From Nitrososphaerota archaeon (GTDB taxonomy: Archaea > Thermoproteota > Nitrososphaeria > Nitrososphaerales > JACQRY01), in contig JACQRY010000002.1 in the NCBI GenBank assembly GCA_016206275.1, positions 1 through 10,462 on the forward strand: DNA of 10,462 nt, read 5' to 3'. Of the stretch, positions 1 through 5,560 are shown piece after piece. The position numbers were made by a program, and so were the translations under genes. Position 1 is the stretch's first letter. Each line of letters opens with the position of its first letter. Under the pieces are notes generated by a model. The model saw only the letters and a program-made list of their open reading frames with translations, ran no database searches and had not been told where the DNA came from.

Positions 1-2
1 CA

Positions 3-74
3 CCTGAATACCTATTGTACTTCAAGAGAACTATGATTGCGTTGGAACCCTCTACTTTGAAGGTAGTCTTGTGA
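3..74 (+). CDS. Possible 3' end of a gene entering from the left edge
   Basis: One plus-strand frame is open from base 3 to a TGA at 72-74 and reads PEYLLYFKRTMIALEP and onward to a VVL end, which has a plausible protein composition. If real, it is the C-terminal tail of a gene that starts before the window and is convergent with vapC, overlapping the vapC 3' end by about 23 bases. Twenty-odd open codons can occur by chance, so support is weak and I name no function. Confidence 0.2.
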   Translation, partial: PEYLLYFKRTMIALEPSTLKVVL

Positions 75-477
75 TACCGTCCATCCTTTCGAAGACTCGG
101 TCATACGAGTAGATCTCCGCAACCCCTCTTAGCTTCATAGCTTGAACGGCAAGGGCGTCATTAGGATCGACGCCCAGCTCCACCCCAAACTCCGCCGCAG
201 CAAGATAGTCGTCTCCTCTAACTTCAAGGACATCCACATTGTCCAGCATCAACAGGCCAGTCACCAGCTCTCCGAGTTGATTGATACTCAAACTATGCTT
301 CAAGATATTCACCACCTCTGAAAGATGAACCACAGTAGTAAGCACCTGCTCCTTGCCATCATTCACATCGGAGATAATCCTCTTAGAAGAATCCTTCATC
401 CGCCGCTCCAGCCGGCTCAGATGCCTCCTCGGCTTATAGAAAGCGTAGATAAATATGTTCGCGTCAAGAAACCTCAT
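52..477 (-). CDS. vapC: VapC-type PIN-domain ribonuclease toxin
   Basis: This 141-residue protein is a single PIN domain, the Mg2+-dependent RNase fold of type II VapC toxins. The acidic residues are in the expected places: D5 in LDANIFIYA, E54 in HLSEVV, D104/D107 in VDPNDALAV and D126 in SYDRVF. The ATG at 475-477 comes 3 bases after the vapB stop codon. A strong ribosome-binding sequence (GAGGAGGT) lies in the vapB 3' end about 6-8 bases upstream, so the two genes are co-transcribed and probably translationally coupled. The toxin would cleave RNA (tRNA, rRNA or mRNA; the target cannot be read from sequence) unless bound by VapB. The length is normal for the family and no lesion is visible. 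Confidence 0.9.
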   Translation of the reverse strand: MRFLDANIFIYAFYKPRRHLSRLERRMKDSSKRIISDVNDGKEQVLTTVVHLSEVVNILKHSLSINQLGELVTGLLMLDNVDVLEVRGDDYLAAAEFGVELGVDPNDALAVQAMKLRGVAEIYSYDRVFERMDGITRLPSK

Positions 478-480
478 GCT

Positions 481-723
481 CTACCTCCTCTCGGAACGAA
501 CCTTCTCAAAATCACCCCACTCGCCTATCGCGTCCACCCCAAGCTCAGCCTTATCAAAGAACTTCACTAGATCTATCTTCCGCTTAGGGACGATCTTCAG
601 GTAGCCCTTACGCTTTATCACATACACCTCACTTGCCTCCTTAAGCTCAGATTGCCGCCAGTCAACAGGCAGGATCAACCTACCCTGATCATCAACCTTC
701 TTAACTTCGACCTCCACGGACAA
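481..723 (-). CDS. vapB: VapB-type antitoxin (AbrB/SpoVT fold)
   Basis: The N-terminal half carries an AbrB-like swapped-hairpin DNA-binding signature, VKKVDDQGRLILPVDWR. The C-terminal tail is charged (FDKAELGVDAIGEWGDFEKV) and would bind and block the VapC encoded 3 bases downstream. The frame is open back to an ATG at 810, with another ATG at 747. A TATA-like TTTAAA at 758-763 predicts transcription starting near 735, downstream of both ATGs. I therefore prefer the TTG at 723, which has GGTG upstream, or the GTG at 717; both begin just before the AbrB motif. If that box is not the promoter, the ATG at 747 (MLYYGVV) is the conventional choice. VapBC complexes usually repress their own promoter. 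Confidence 0.8.
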   Translation of the reverse strand: MSVEVEVKKVDDQGRLILPVDWRQSELKEASEVYVIKRKGYLKIVPKRKIDLVKFFDKAELGVDAIGEWGDFEKVRSERR

Positions 724-757
724 CGTTACAACACCATAATACAGCATTTTCTCCAGA

Positions 758-763
758 TTTAAA
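758..763 (-). promoter_or_regulatory. TATA-like box for vapBC
   Basis: TTTAAA on the minus strand, about 37 bases before the TTG at 723 and 43 before the GTG at 717. In the second repeat copy the same bases read CTATTG, so this promoter is lost there. Confidence 0.4.
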
Positions 764-836
764 GATTCTCCTCCAATCCAACGCCTAAAGTGGTAGGGAC
801 AATGGTGCATGCCTGCTTTGTTCCGGGATGATATCC

Positions 837-842
837 TTATAA
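837..842 (+). promoter_or_regulatory. TATA box for abiEi (leaderless start)
   Basis: TTATAA centred 26 bases upstream of the A of the ATG at 866-868. This is the archaeal spacing from TATA box to transcription start, so the message would begin at or next to the start codon. Confidence 0.6.
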
Positions 843-865
843 GATGTAACCGCTATAGTAACATT

Positions 866-1480
866 ATGTCTTACTACGAACTGTGGACAATCCTCAACAA
901 CTGGAGAAAAGAATTCACCAGCGGAGAATTTGCCAGAACCTTCTCCAGCCCCAATCATAGGAAGGTGTTACACGACATGGCAAACAAAGGCATGCTGAAG
1001 CACTTAGAGTACGGAAAGTACCGAGTCAAATCTGTCGGAGATTACGTTAGAGCAAAGAACAATGTAGAGGCTGGCTACGAGCTTCTGAAGAATGCGGAGT
1101 ATCCTTATGCATTGACGAATGTGGATGGAGTGTTCGTCTGGACCAGGGGAGGCTACAATGCAGACAGATTCTTCGGCTTCTACCCGATACACATCAAGGT
1201 CCTGAAGGCAGATGTGGCAAAGTGGAAGGCATTCTTCCGTAAAGCAGGCAGGAAAGCATTCTTGGCAGACGCAAAGCCGAACGAGACATTGTTCAGCGTC
1301 TTCTACGTGCTTTACCCAGAGAGCAGAATTGAGGCTGAAACCGTTGCAGGATTAAGGGTAGAGCCACTCAAGGATACGGTAGAGTTCTGCAGGAAGCATA
1401 TCTACACCTTCGAGCCTGCCCTTGAAATGCTGGATGAAGAATACCATCTTGGCTTGAAAGTGAAGTATAGGAACAGGTGA
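866..1480 (+). CDS. abiEi: AbiEi-like antitoxin (winged-helix regulator of a type IV TA pair)
   Basis: A 204-residue protein. The N-terminal 50 residues (MSYYELWTILNNW, then FTSGEFARTF and HDMANKGMLKHLEYGKYRV) look like a winged helix: short helices, a turn and a two-strand wing. The remainder resembles the AbiEi/antitoxin C-terminal domain. It sits 4 bases upstream of an AbiEii-type nucleotidyltransferase. In characterised AbiE systems the antitoxin represses the operon and counteracts the toxin without a stable complex. The frame is open back to 809, but a TATA box 26 bases before the ATG at 866 makes that the likely leaderless start; the upstream 19 residues would lie outside the transcript. 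The AbiEi call rests mostly on gene pairing and domain order, since I see no single diagnostic residue. Confidence 0.65.
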   Translation: MSYYELWTILNNWRKEFTSGEFARTFSSPNHRKVLHDMANKGMLKHLEYGKYRVKSVGDYVRAKNNVEAGYELLKNAEYPYALTNVDGVFVWTRGGYNADRFFGFYPIHIKVLKADVAKWKAFFRKAGRKAFLADAKPNETLFSVFYVLYPESRIEAETVAGLRVEPLKDTVEFCRKHIYTFEPALEMLDEEYHLGLKVKYRNR

Positions 1481-1484
1481 GTCG

Positions 1485-2201
1485 ATGTCACACGCAGCCG
1501 ATCTTACCGCAAGGGAAGCAGAGATTATCCGAATACTGAAAGCCCTTGATCTCCATATGGAAAAGTTTGTGATTGTAGGCGGCTATGCAGTCAACGCTCT
1601 GACCTCGCATAGATTCTCCGTGGACTGTGACATAGTAGTATCTGAAAAAGATGCGAAACTGTTCGATGGATTATTGGAGAAAGAAGGGTACACCAAGCAG
1701 AGGCCAGCAAGGCAGCTCAAAGGCATCTACGGTGCGAAGACCCAGCAGTACAGCAAGCCTGTAGGAGACAGAAAGGTGTCAGTAGACCTGCTTGTGAACA
1801 GTTTGCTATGTCGCCAGACTGGAGGAGAATGGAGCCACGAGCTGATAAGGAAGAATTCCTCTGAAGCCAATGTCGTCGGGCTAACCGATTCCGCCGATGC
1901 GTTCGTCCCGAAGAGAGAATTGCTGATGGCGATGAAGATACATTCAGGAAGGGACGCTGACTTGAGGGATGTTATAATGTTGAGCGAAGGTGCTGACTGG
2001 CATAAAGTAGCAGGATTCGCAAGATGCGGAGAACAGACGAAAGTGCTCAAACAGATAACATCTGCCATAGAAACCATGAGCAAAACAGAATTCTCATCCG
2101 CACTCCGAGCCCAGTTTGGGCTGCGAACAGATGAGACACCACTCATAAGACGAACTATCGAAGGTTTGAATGTCATCAAGGATTTGTTGTCCGAAAAATA
2201 G
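1485..2201 (+). CDS. abiEii: AbiEii-like nucleotidyltransferase toxin
   Basis: A 238-residue protein of the DNA polymerase beta/MNT nucleotidyltransferase superfamily. Motif I is IVGGYAV (residues 30-36). It is followed by HRFSVDCDIVV, which places the metal-binding D47 and D49; a third carboxylate is D101 in VSVDLLV. A lysine/arginine motif, MKIHSGRDADLRDV (150-163), matches the later conserved motif of AbiEii/MenT toxins. The family transfers nucleotides to an acceptor; tRNA is the target for MenT. The start ATG lies 4 bases after the abiEi stop, with GGTGA as a ribosome-binding site inside the abiEi 3' end. All catalytic positions appear intact. The 3' end runs directly into a truncated minus-strand gene, so this is probably an acquisition boundary. 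Confidence 0.75.
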   Translation: MSHAADLTAREAEIIRILKALDLHMEKFVIVGGYAVNALTSHRFSVDCDIVVSEKDAKLFDGLLEKEGYTKQRPARQLKGIYGAKTQQYSKPVGDRKVSVDLLVNSLLCRQTGGEWSHELIRKNSSEANVVGLTDSADAFVPKRELLMAMKIHSGRDADLRDVIMLSEGADWHKVAGFARCGEQTKVLKQITSAIETMSKTEFSSALRAQFGLRTDETPLIRRTIEGLNVIKDLLSEK

Positions 2202-2324
2202 GATCGGCATCGATTTCTTGACTAGAAAAGACCGGCCTTCAAACTCCTTGTAGAGAGACCAAGCTTCATCAACCAGAGAAAAGAGCTGCTCCTCAGTCAA
2301 GAAACCATCACCATCCCGGGACAT
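2190..2324 (-). pseudogene. 5' fragment of a minus-strand gene, perhaps uracil-DNA-glycosylase-like
   Basis: The frame from the ATG at 2322-2324 reads MSRDGDGFLTEEQLFSLVDE, then an amphipathic helix, then KKSMPILFFG. It then meets the antisense of the abiEii 3' end at about 2190-2201 and loses protein-like character. The SMPILFFG string recalls a uracil-DNA-glycosylase-like family in which a similar PILYFG motif precedes VGLNPS; that motif would lie just past the break. A TATA-like element 26 bases upstream (2346-2354) is intact, so only the 3' part is gone. The family guess is weak. The truncation by the abiE locus is the better supported statement. Confidence 0.4.
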
Positions 2325-2345
2325 GAAGCAAACCCTTCCCATCCT

Positions 2346-2354
2346 TATTCATAT
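2346..2354 (-). promoter_or_regulatory. TATA-like box for the truncated minus-strand gene
   Basis: Reads ATATGAATA on the minus strand, centred 26 bases before the ATG at 2324, consistent with a leaderless transcript from a gene that is now only a 5' stub. Confidence 0.4.
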
Positions 2355-2455
2355 CCCCCTAGATCAACCATGCATCGAAGCGCAGCCAAACCACCATATC
2401 CCAGCACCAAATCTCTAGCAAGGATCCCCTCCCCCTTCTGTTGGTTTCAAACAAG

Positions 2456-2473
2456 CGTTAGAATATTCTAGCG
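2456..2473. promoter_or_regulatory. 18-base palindrome between two divergent gene stubs
   Basis: The core TAGAATATTCTA (2459-2470) is a perfect 12-base palindrome. Flanking CGT and GCG extend it with one G-T mismatch. It lies about 25 bases upstream of the TATA-like box at 2497-2503, between the divergent stubs, which is where an operator would sit. A smaller inverted repeat, TGTCA/TGACA, follows at about 2476-2490. Confidence 0.35.
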
Positions 2474-2496
2474 TCTGTCACCACACTGACAAGGTG

Positions 2497-2503
2497 TTTA
2501 CAA
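2497..2503 (+). promoter_or_regulatory. TATA-like box for the 2529-2636 stub
   Basis: TTTACAA centred 29 bases before the ATG at 2529-2531, compatible with a leaderless start. Confidence 0.35.
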
Positions 2504-2528
2504 CCAACTTATCAATCCAATACCACAG

Positions 2529-2636
2529 ATGCCTGTACCCGTAGAGTTCGCAGATCAGAACCTATGGTGGAGAGACGAAGAGGCTCTTACAAGAGATAAA
2601 CAACTTGCAACACTAGCTAACTCCAAATTAACATGA
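2529..2636 (+). pseudogene. 5' stub, perhaps of an archaeal AAA/DUF4143-type ATPase
   Basis: Thirty-five codons from the ATG, ending in TGA at 2634-2636. The segment FADQNLWWRDEEALTRDKQL resembles the N-terminal QNPWWR...D..L segment that precedes the P-loop in archaeal AAA_14/DUF4143 ATPases. There is no P-loop downstream in any frame. The same frame stays open after the TGA up to 2793, but that part does not resemble the family. I read it as a promoter plus N-terminus left by a deletion. The family assignment is tentative. Confidence 0.3.
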
Positions 2637-2745
2637 GAGCCTAGAACAAGAGATCGCGACTATGCGCATATGGTTGTTTCTGCCCTTGGCCGAGATACGA
2701 GACTTAGCCTCGATTTCGGTTCAGATCCCACCTTTATCGCTAGTC

Positions 2746-2789
2746 CGAGCCCTATTTCAAGACAAACTCAGTCCAGAACCCGGCGGGCC
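2746..2789 (+). repeat. 44-base direct repeat, copy 1 (right flank of the abiE locus)
   Basis: Matches 7518-7561 without gaps, with 8 mismatches in 44 (82%), the same divergence as the 742-871 repeat. It contains the conserved core CAGAACCCGGCGGGCC. All three plus-strand frames are open across it, and the mismatch pattern does not favour a coding frame. Confidence 0.65.
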
Positions 2790-2801
2790 CGCTGATTTTT
2801 T
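2781..2801 (+). terminator. GC-rich hairpin followed by a T-run
   Basis: CGGCGG followed by CCGCTG forms a short GC stem around the perfect palindrome GCGGGCCCGC (2784-2793). Six consecutive T follow at 2796-2801. It looks like an intrinsic terminator, although the same T-run could act as part of a TATA-like element for the next ORF. Confidence 0.3.
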
Positions 2802-2804
2802 AGG

Positions 2805-3011
2805 GTGTTGCCAACAATCATGAAAACTATGGTTTTGCTGACGTTTCTGGCGGATACAAGAATATATTATGGATTCTTCACAGAAACTCCAGTGACAGCC
2901 AAGTACATGGCCGTCGTCGTAAAACCCTTAGACGGAGAAGGGTTTATACTGACCGCATACCTTACAGACAGAGTGAAGAGAGGCAACATCGTATGGAGAA
3001 GAGCAAGCTGA
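2805..3011 (+). pseudogene. C-terminal part of a RelE/barnase-like (PBECR/DUF4258-type) toxin
   Basis: The conserved C-terminal half of a small archaeal toxin-like family is clear: DTRIYYGFFTETPVTAKYM, a VVVK strand, then GFILTAYLTDRVKRG and a final W. Full-length relatives as I remember them have about 50 more N-terminal residues, including a helical HPE/NPD region. Here an in-frame TGA at 2793-2795 cuts the frame immediately upstream, and the break coincides with the edge of the 2746-2789 repeat. In-frame starts are GTG 2805, ATG 2820 and ATG 2829. The gene overlaps the following DUF2283 gene by 19 bases, the usual toxin-antitoxin order for this pair. It is probably an inactive toxin, though a short functional variant cannot be excluded. 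Confidence 0.5.
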
Positions 3012-3211
3012 TAGTCAGCTACGGCAGAGACGCTGACGTTACATACCTAAGCTTTGGAGAACCGAAACCCTCCGTAACAGAGGAGCTAGATGACTACGTC
3101 TTTGTAAGACGAGACCCAAAAACGAGGGAGATAAGAGGAGTCACGATAACAAACTTCAGCAAATACTTCAAAGCGAAGAAAGAGATCAAAGTGGAGATAC
3201 CGGAGCCCTAA
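2993..3211 (+). CDS. DUF2283-family protein, probable antitoxin
   Basis: A 72-residue protein with the DUF2283 layout: a strand with YGRDADVTYLSFG near residues 10-22, an acidic ELDDYVFVRRD strand, a turn, then IRGVTITNFSKYF. DUF2283 proteins are commonly encoded beside DUF4258/RelE-like toxins and are thought to be their antitoxins. Here the gene starts inside the 3' end of the truncated toxin (ATG 2993, 19-base overlap), so expression would be coupled to it. The coding sequence has no lesion. It converges with vapC at 3297-3695, leaving an 85-base gap with nothing recognisable in it. Confidence 0.65.
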   Translation: MEKSKLIVSYGRDADVTYLSFGEPKPSVTEELDDYVFVRRDPKTREIRGVTITNFSKYFKAKKEIKVEIPEP

Positions 3212-3296
3212 CACTTTATTACATAAACTACCCCATCCCCTTTACCGTCAAATTCTTAAGGTCGCAGTGACCTACAAGTCTATTCCCATATACTCT

Positions 3297-3695
3297 CTAA
3301 AGCCACGCTCGTTTTACAGACTCGATATCTTCAAAGTGCGGATCATCCGTTATTACCTTCGCGTTCGACGTGATGGCTACCGCCGCGGTCACACAGTCTC
3401 CCATGGGTACCTTACGGTGCATACAACGAAGCATCCCGGCTACCTTTGCAACTTCAGGCGTAATATTGGCGACCTGAAGCCCACTCCTAAGTACCGATAA
3501 GTAACGGATACTCGCCTCATCTTCCCCTCTCTTCTCGCAGGTCACACTTACCACTTCCATCAGAACGATGGCCGGCACAATTCCTGCGCCATCCTTAGCT
3601 AAGACCCTGAGTTTCTCCCTGGTCTTCCTTTGAACCTCAGGGTCACTGGAGTAGAAATGCTCGATGAAGAACCTGGTGTCCAAGACCTCTTTCAA
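3297..3695 (-). CDS. vapC: VapC-type PIN-domain ribonuclease toxin
   Basis: A 132-residue PIN domain. It begins KEVLDTRFFIEHF, with D6 as the first metal ligand. Others are E47 in IVLMEVV, D100 in PMGDCVTAA and D117/D118 in VITDDPHFEDI. The start is a TTG that directly follows the vapB TAG codon with no spacer. GAGAGG lies about 9 bases upstream, inside vapB, as the ribosome-binding site. This tight stop-start arrangement favours translational coupling with the antitoxin. The sequence differs greatly from the VapCs at 52-477 and 6868-7278, so these are independent modules and not recent duplicates. It looks intact. Confidence 0.88.
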   Translation of the reverse strand: MKEVLDTRFFIEHFYSSDPEVQRKTREKLRVLAKDGAGIVPAIVLMEVVSVTCEKRGEDEASIRYLSVLRSGLQVANITPEVAKVAGMLRCMHRKVPMGDCVTAAVAITSNAKVITDDPHFEDIESVKRAWL

Positions 3696-3923
3696 CTAAT
3701 AATCCTCTCTAAGCTTCTCAACCTCCCGCTTCACCTCTTCAACCATCCCATACTTTGTATCAACACCCGCCAGTTTTTCAAGCCTCGGTATGATCTTGAT
3801 TACGAGTCCTCCCTCACCTTCCTCTATCAGAATTTCATCGCCTTCCTCAATCCCGTGCTTCACCCTAAGCTCATACGGTATTGTCGTCTGGCCTCTCCGA
3901 GTCACTTTTACTATACGCTGCAT
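3696..3923 (-). CDS. vapB: VapB-type antitoxin (AbrB fold)
   Basis: About 75 residues. The AbrB signature VKVTRRGQTTIPYELRVKHG leads into a second hairpin rich in E and G. The charged helical tail (VEEVKREVEKLRED) would clamp the toxin. Three start codons stand in a row, TTG 3929, GTG 3926 and ATG 3923. I chose the ATG, which has GGTG directly before it. The TATA-like box at 3954-3961 would give a leader of only a few bases, or a leaderless TTG start. It shares the 3930-4130 intergenic region with the divergent KaiC operon. Confidence 0.85.
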   Translation of the reverse strand: MQRIVKVTRRGQTTIPYELRVKHGIEEGDEILIEEGEGGLVIKIIPRLEKLAGVDTKYGMVEEVKREVEKLREDY

Positions 3924-3953
3924 CACCAATCAGAATCTTGTGGGCCACTCCTA

Positions 3954-3961
3954 TCATATAA
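3954..3961 (-). promoter_or_regulatory. TATA box for the second vapBC
   Basis: TTATATGA on the minus strand, about 28 bases before the TTG at 3929 and 34 before the ATG at 3923. Confidence 0.5.
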
Positions 3962-4063
3962 GAATAATCCTACTCCGAACCCAGACATAGAAAACACGCG
4001 AACATAAAGAAGACTGCTAGAGCCAGACCACCCTGCATAGCATGTTCTCGCAAAGCCCCTGAA

Positions 4064-4076
4064 TCTGTAATACAGA
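4064..4076. promoter_or_regulatory. Inverted repeat upstream of the KaiC operon
   Basis: TCTGT-AAT-ACAGA, a perfect 5-base-arm inverted repeat ending 17 bases before the TATA-like box at 4093-4099. It could be an operator, perhaps for the winged-helix protein encoded in the operon; this is inference from position only. Confidence 0.25.
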
Positions 4077-4092
4077 ATCCTCATCCGTATTG

Positions 4093-4099
4093 TTTTTAA
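4093..4099 (+). promoter_or_regulatory. TATA-like box for the KaiC-type signalling operon
   Basis: TTTTTAA centred 35 bases before the GTG at 4131, giving a predicted leader of about 9 bases. Confidence 0.45.
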
Positions 4100-4130
4100 C
4101 CGATCTCCGCAGAATCGCCAAGAGAAGTCT

Positions 4131-4469
4131 GTGGCGACCACACAGGGAAGGCTGCAGCATCGAGACAGGGAATTCGCTAAGCTACTTCGCGAAGCCGTAC
4201 CTGAGGGACTAAAAAACGTAATAGGCGAAAGCGGGATGCAAGCAATCCTATTCCACCTCCAGTTATCTCAATTTTCAGAGAAGCCCAGTGAGTTCCACAA
4301 CGGCCTATCCTCAATATTCAAGGAAGGAGCCATAGTGCTTGAAAAGATGATCATGAAAGAACTCTTCAGAAAACTCAACCTATCTTACTATGAAATGAAA
4401 GAATTCAACTTCCAAGAATACATCACCTTCGCAAAACGGATCTACGAAGACAGAGTAATGGAGAGGTGA
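4131..4469 (+). CDS. Helical NitrOD5-like regulatory protein, first gene of a KaiC operon
   Basis: A 112-residue, almost entirely helical protein starting at GTG. Features are a charged first helix (RDREFAKLLREAVPEGL), IGESGMQAILFHL, FHNGLSSIFKEGAIVLEKMI, and a closing segment FQEYITFAKRIYED. This pattern (isolated glycine-containing helix, F..gL..iF..gA..le..I) resembles the archaeal NitrOD5 output/sensor domain found with KaiC-like ATPases. The match is from memory and moderate. The gene is followed at 6-base spacing by a winged-helix gene and then a KaiC-like gene. A role as an input or output partner of the ATPase is therefore likely. No membrane segment is visible, so it should be cytosolic. 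Confidence 0.55.
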   Translation: MATTQGRLQHRDREFAKLLREAVPEGLKNVIGESGMQAILFHLQLSQFSEKPSEFHNGLSSIFKEGAIVLEKMIMKELFRKLNLSYYEMKEFNFQEYITFAKRIYEDRVMER

Positions 4470-4475
4470 GCAAAC

Positions 4476-4772
4476 ATGATCAGCGCAACCGAAACACTCA
4501 GCAAACTACTCTCATCAGAAATCAAAGGAGACCTACTCGTCCTCTTCCACAAGAACCCCGGCCTCATAGACACAATCAACGGCGTAGCACGCAGGATCGG
4601 AACAAGATCCAGCGCAATAGAGGCCGATGTAAGAGACTTCGTAGAAATAGGCCTACTCAAAAGAAAGCAAATCGGCACACACGAAACCATCTCCATAGAC
4701 CACGCAAAAGATAAAGAAGTCCAGGAAACCATCGGAAACTACCTAAGGAACCTGAAGAAAGATGAAAGGTAA
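4476..4772 (+). CDS. Small winged-helix DNA-binding regulator
   Basis: A 98-residue protein. An N-terminal helix (TLSKLLSSEIKGDLLVLFHK) is followed by a helix-turn-helix, DTINGVARRIGTRSSAIEAD, with the second helix running into VRDFVEIGLL. A wing (KRKQIGTHETISID) and a C-terminal helix (VQETIGNYLRNLKK) complete the fold. It resembles ArsR/MarR-like single-domain archaeal regulators. The start ATG is preceded by a near-perfect ribosome-binding site, GGAGGTGA, at 4461-4468, which overlaps the preceding stop codon. The neighbouring KaiC-like ATPase suggests that it gives transcriptional output for that pathway. Its own promoter is a plausible target. Confidence 0.7.
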   Translation: MISATETLSKLLSSEIKGDLLVLFHKNPGLIDTINGVARRIGTRSSAIEADVRDFVEIGLLKRKQIGTHETISIDHAKDKEVQETIGNYLRNLKKDER

Positions 4773-4778
4773 CTAACC

Positions 4779-5558
4779 ATGCCCCGAGTCCAGACAAGCA
4801 TCCCTGAACTAGACGAGATGCTCAAAGGCGGATTCATGCAGGGAGACGCAGTAATGCTGGCCGGAAGCGCCGGAACCGGAAAGACAACCCTCGCCCTCCA
4901 ATACTTAGTCAACGGAGTAACCCGATCCCGTGAACCCGGAATCTACGTAACCTTCGAGCAGCTCCCCGACCAGATCTACAGAGACGCCAACAACTTCAAC
5001 TGGGACCTGCGAAAGATGGAGGAAGAAAACAAGTTCAGGCTCATATGCACCTCCCCCGAACTACTCCTCGAAGCCGACGGAGGAGAAAACCTCCTCGACG
5101 CCCCCATCAAAGAGATCCATCCCCGCAGAATAGTAATCGACTCCCTCAGCCACCTAGAAATGTACATAGCCGAAAAAGAGATGAGAAAAGAAGCCTACCG
5201 CCTCATAATGTACCTCAAAACCAAAGACCTAAGCTCACTACTCATATGGGAAACACCCCAAATAATCGGCACCTCCTTCTCCGTAACAGAAGTAGGCATG
5301 AGCTTCCTCGTAGACTGCATCATCATCCTAAAACCCGTCGAGATCCAGTCCTCCATGCGCAAAGCACTAGCCGTATTGAAGATGAGAGGCAGCGACCACG
5401 ACAAACGCCTAAGAGAATTCGACATCACCCCAGCAGGCATAAAGGTGATGCCCCCGTTCACCGACTATGAAGGAATAATGACCGGGAGCCCCAGAAAATC
5501 CCTGACCAACGAAGCAGCAAAAGCCTGGGCCTCAGCCTTCGGACGTAAATCAAAATAA
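4779..5558 (+). CDS. KaiC-like RecA-superfamily ATPase, single domain
   Basis: A 259-residue single RecA-fold ATPase. Features are an entry motif IPELDEMLKGGF, Walker A GSAGTGKTT (residues 29-37), FEQ with E60 at the catalytic-glutamate position, and Walker B RIVIDS with D121. The KaiC-type C-terminal strand block MRGSDHDKRLREFDITPAGI is also present. It has one domain where cyanobacterial KaiC has two. Such archaeal ATPases have been proposed to act as signalling hubs that oligomerise and link sensors to HTH outputs. This fits the two genes upstream and the broken membrane-sensor gene downstream. The start ATG follows the preceding gene by 6 bases with a weak AGGT site. Wobble positions in this operon are mostly A or C, unlike the abiE genes. 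Confidence 0.85.
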   Translation: MPRVQTSIPELDEMLKGGFMQGDAVMLAGSAGTGKTTLALQYLVNGVTRSREPGIYVTFEQLPDQIYRDANNFNWDLRKMEEENKFRLICTSPELLLEADGGENLLDAPIKEIHPRRIVIDSLSHLEMYIAEKEMRKEAYRLIMYLKTKDLSSLLIWETPQIIGTSFSVTEVGMSFLVDCIIILKPVEIQSSMRKALAVLKMRGSDHDKRLREFDITPAGIKVMPPFTDYEGIMTGSPRKSLTNEAAKAWASAFGRKSK

Positions 5559-5560
5559 AC

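Larger units (their letters stand above)
742..871. repeat. 130-base direct repeat, copy 1 (divergent vapB/abiEi promoter region)
   Basis: Aligns without gaps to 7281-7410 in the same orientation. I count 23 mismatches in 130 positions (82% identity); the part from 782 onward is better conserved (12 in 90). This copy contains the minus-strand vapB TATA box, the abiEi TATA box and the abiEi ATG at 866. The similarity stops about five codons into abiEi. A matching downstream partner is at 2746-2789. Confidence 0.85.

Noticed and set aside
1727..2179. 150-codon minus-strand ORF under abiEii
   Set aside because: It is antisense to a nucleotidyltransferase with clear catalytic motifs and is not protein-like in any family sense.
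2711..2735. TTCGGTTCAGATCCC resembles a tRNA T-arm
   Set aside because: The flanking bases do not form the five-pair stem, and no D-arm, anticodon arm or acceptor stem is present nearby.
742..2790. Classical insertion sequence around abiE
   Set aside because: I see no transposase gene and no clear terminal inverted repeats at the ends; only the duplicated flanks point to mobility.
3630..4007. 125-codon plus-strand ORF over vapB
   Set aside because: It runs antisense to the AbrB and PIN start regions, which have family motifs, a ribosome-binding site and a TATA box.
5045..5470. Long ORF in another frame inside the KaiC-like gene
   Set aside because: Composition is P/R/H-rich, and it lies within a gene with intact Walker motifs; it results from the A/C-rich wobble positions of that operon.
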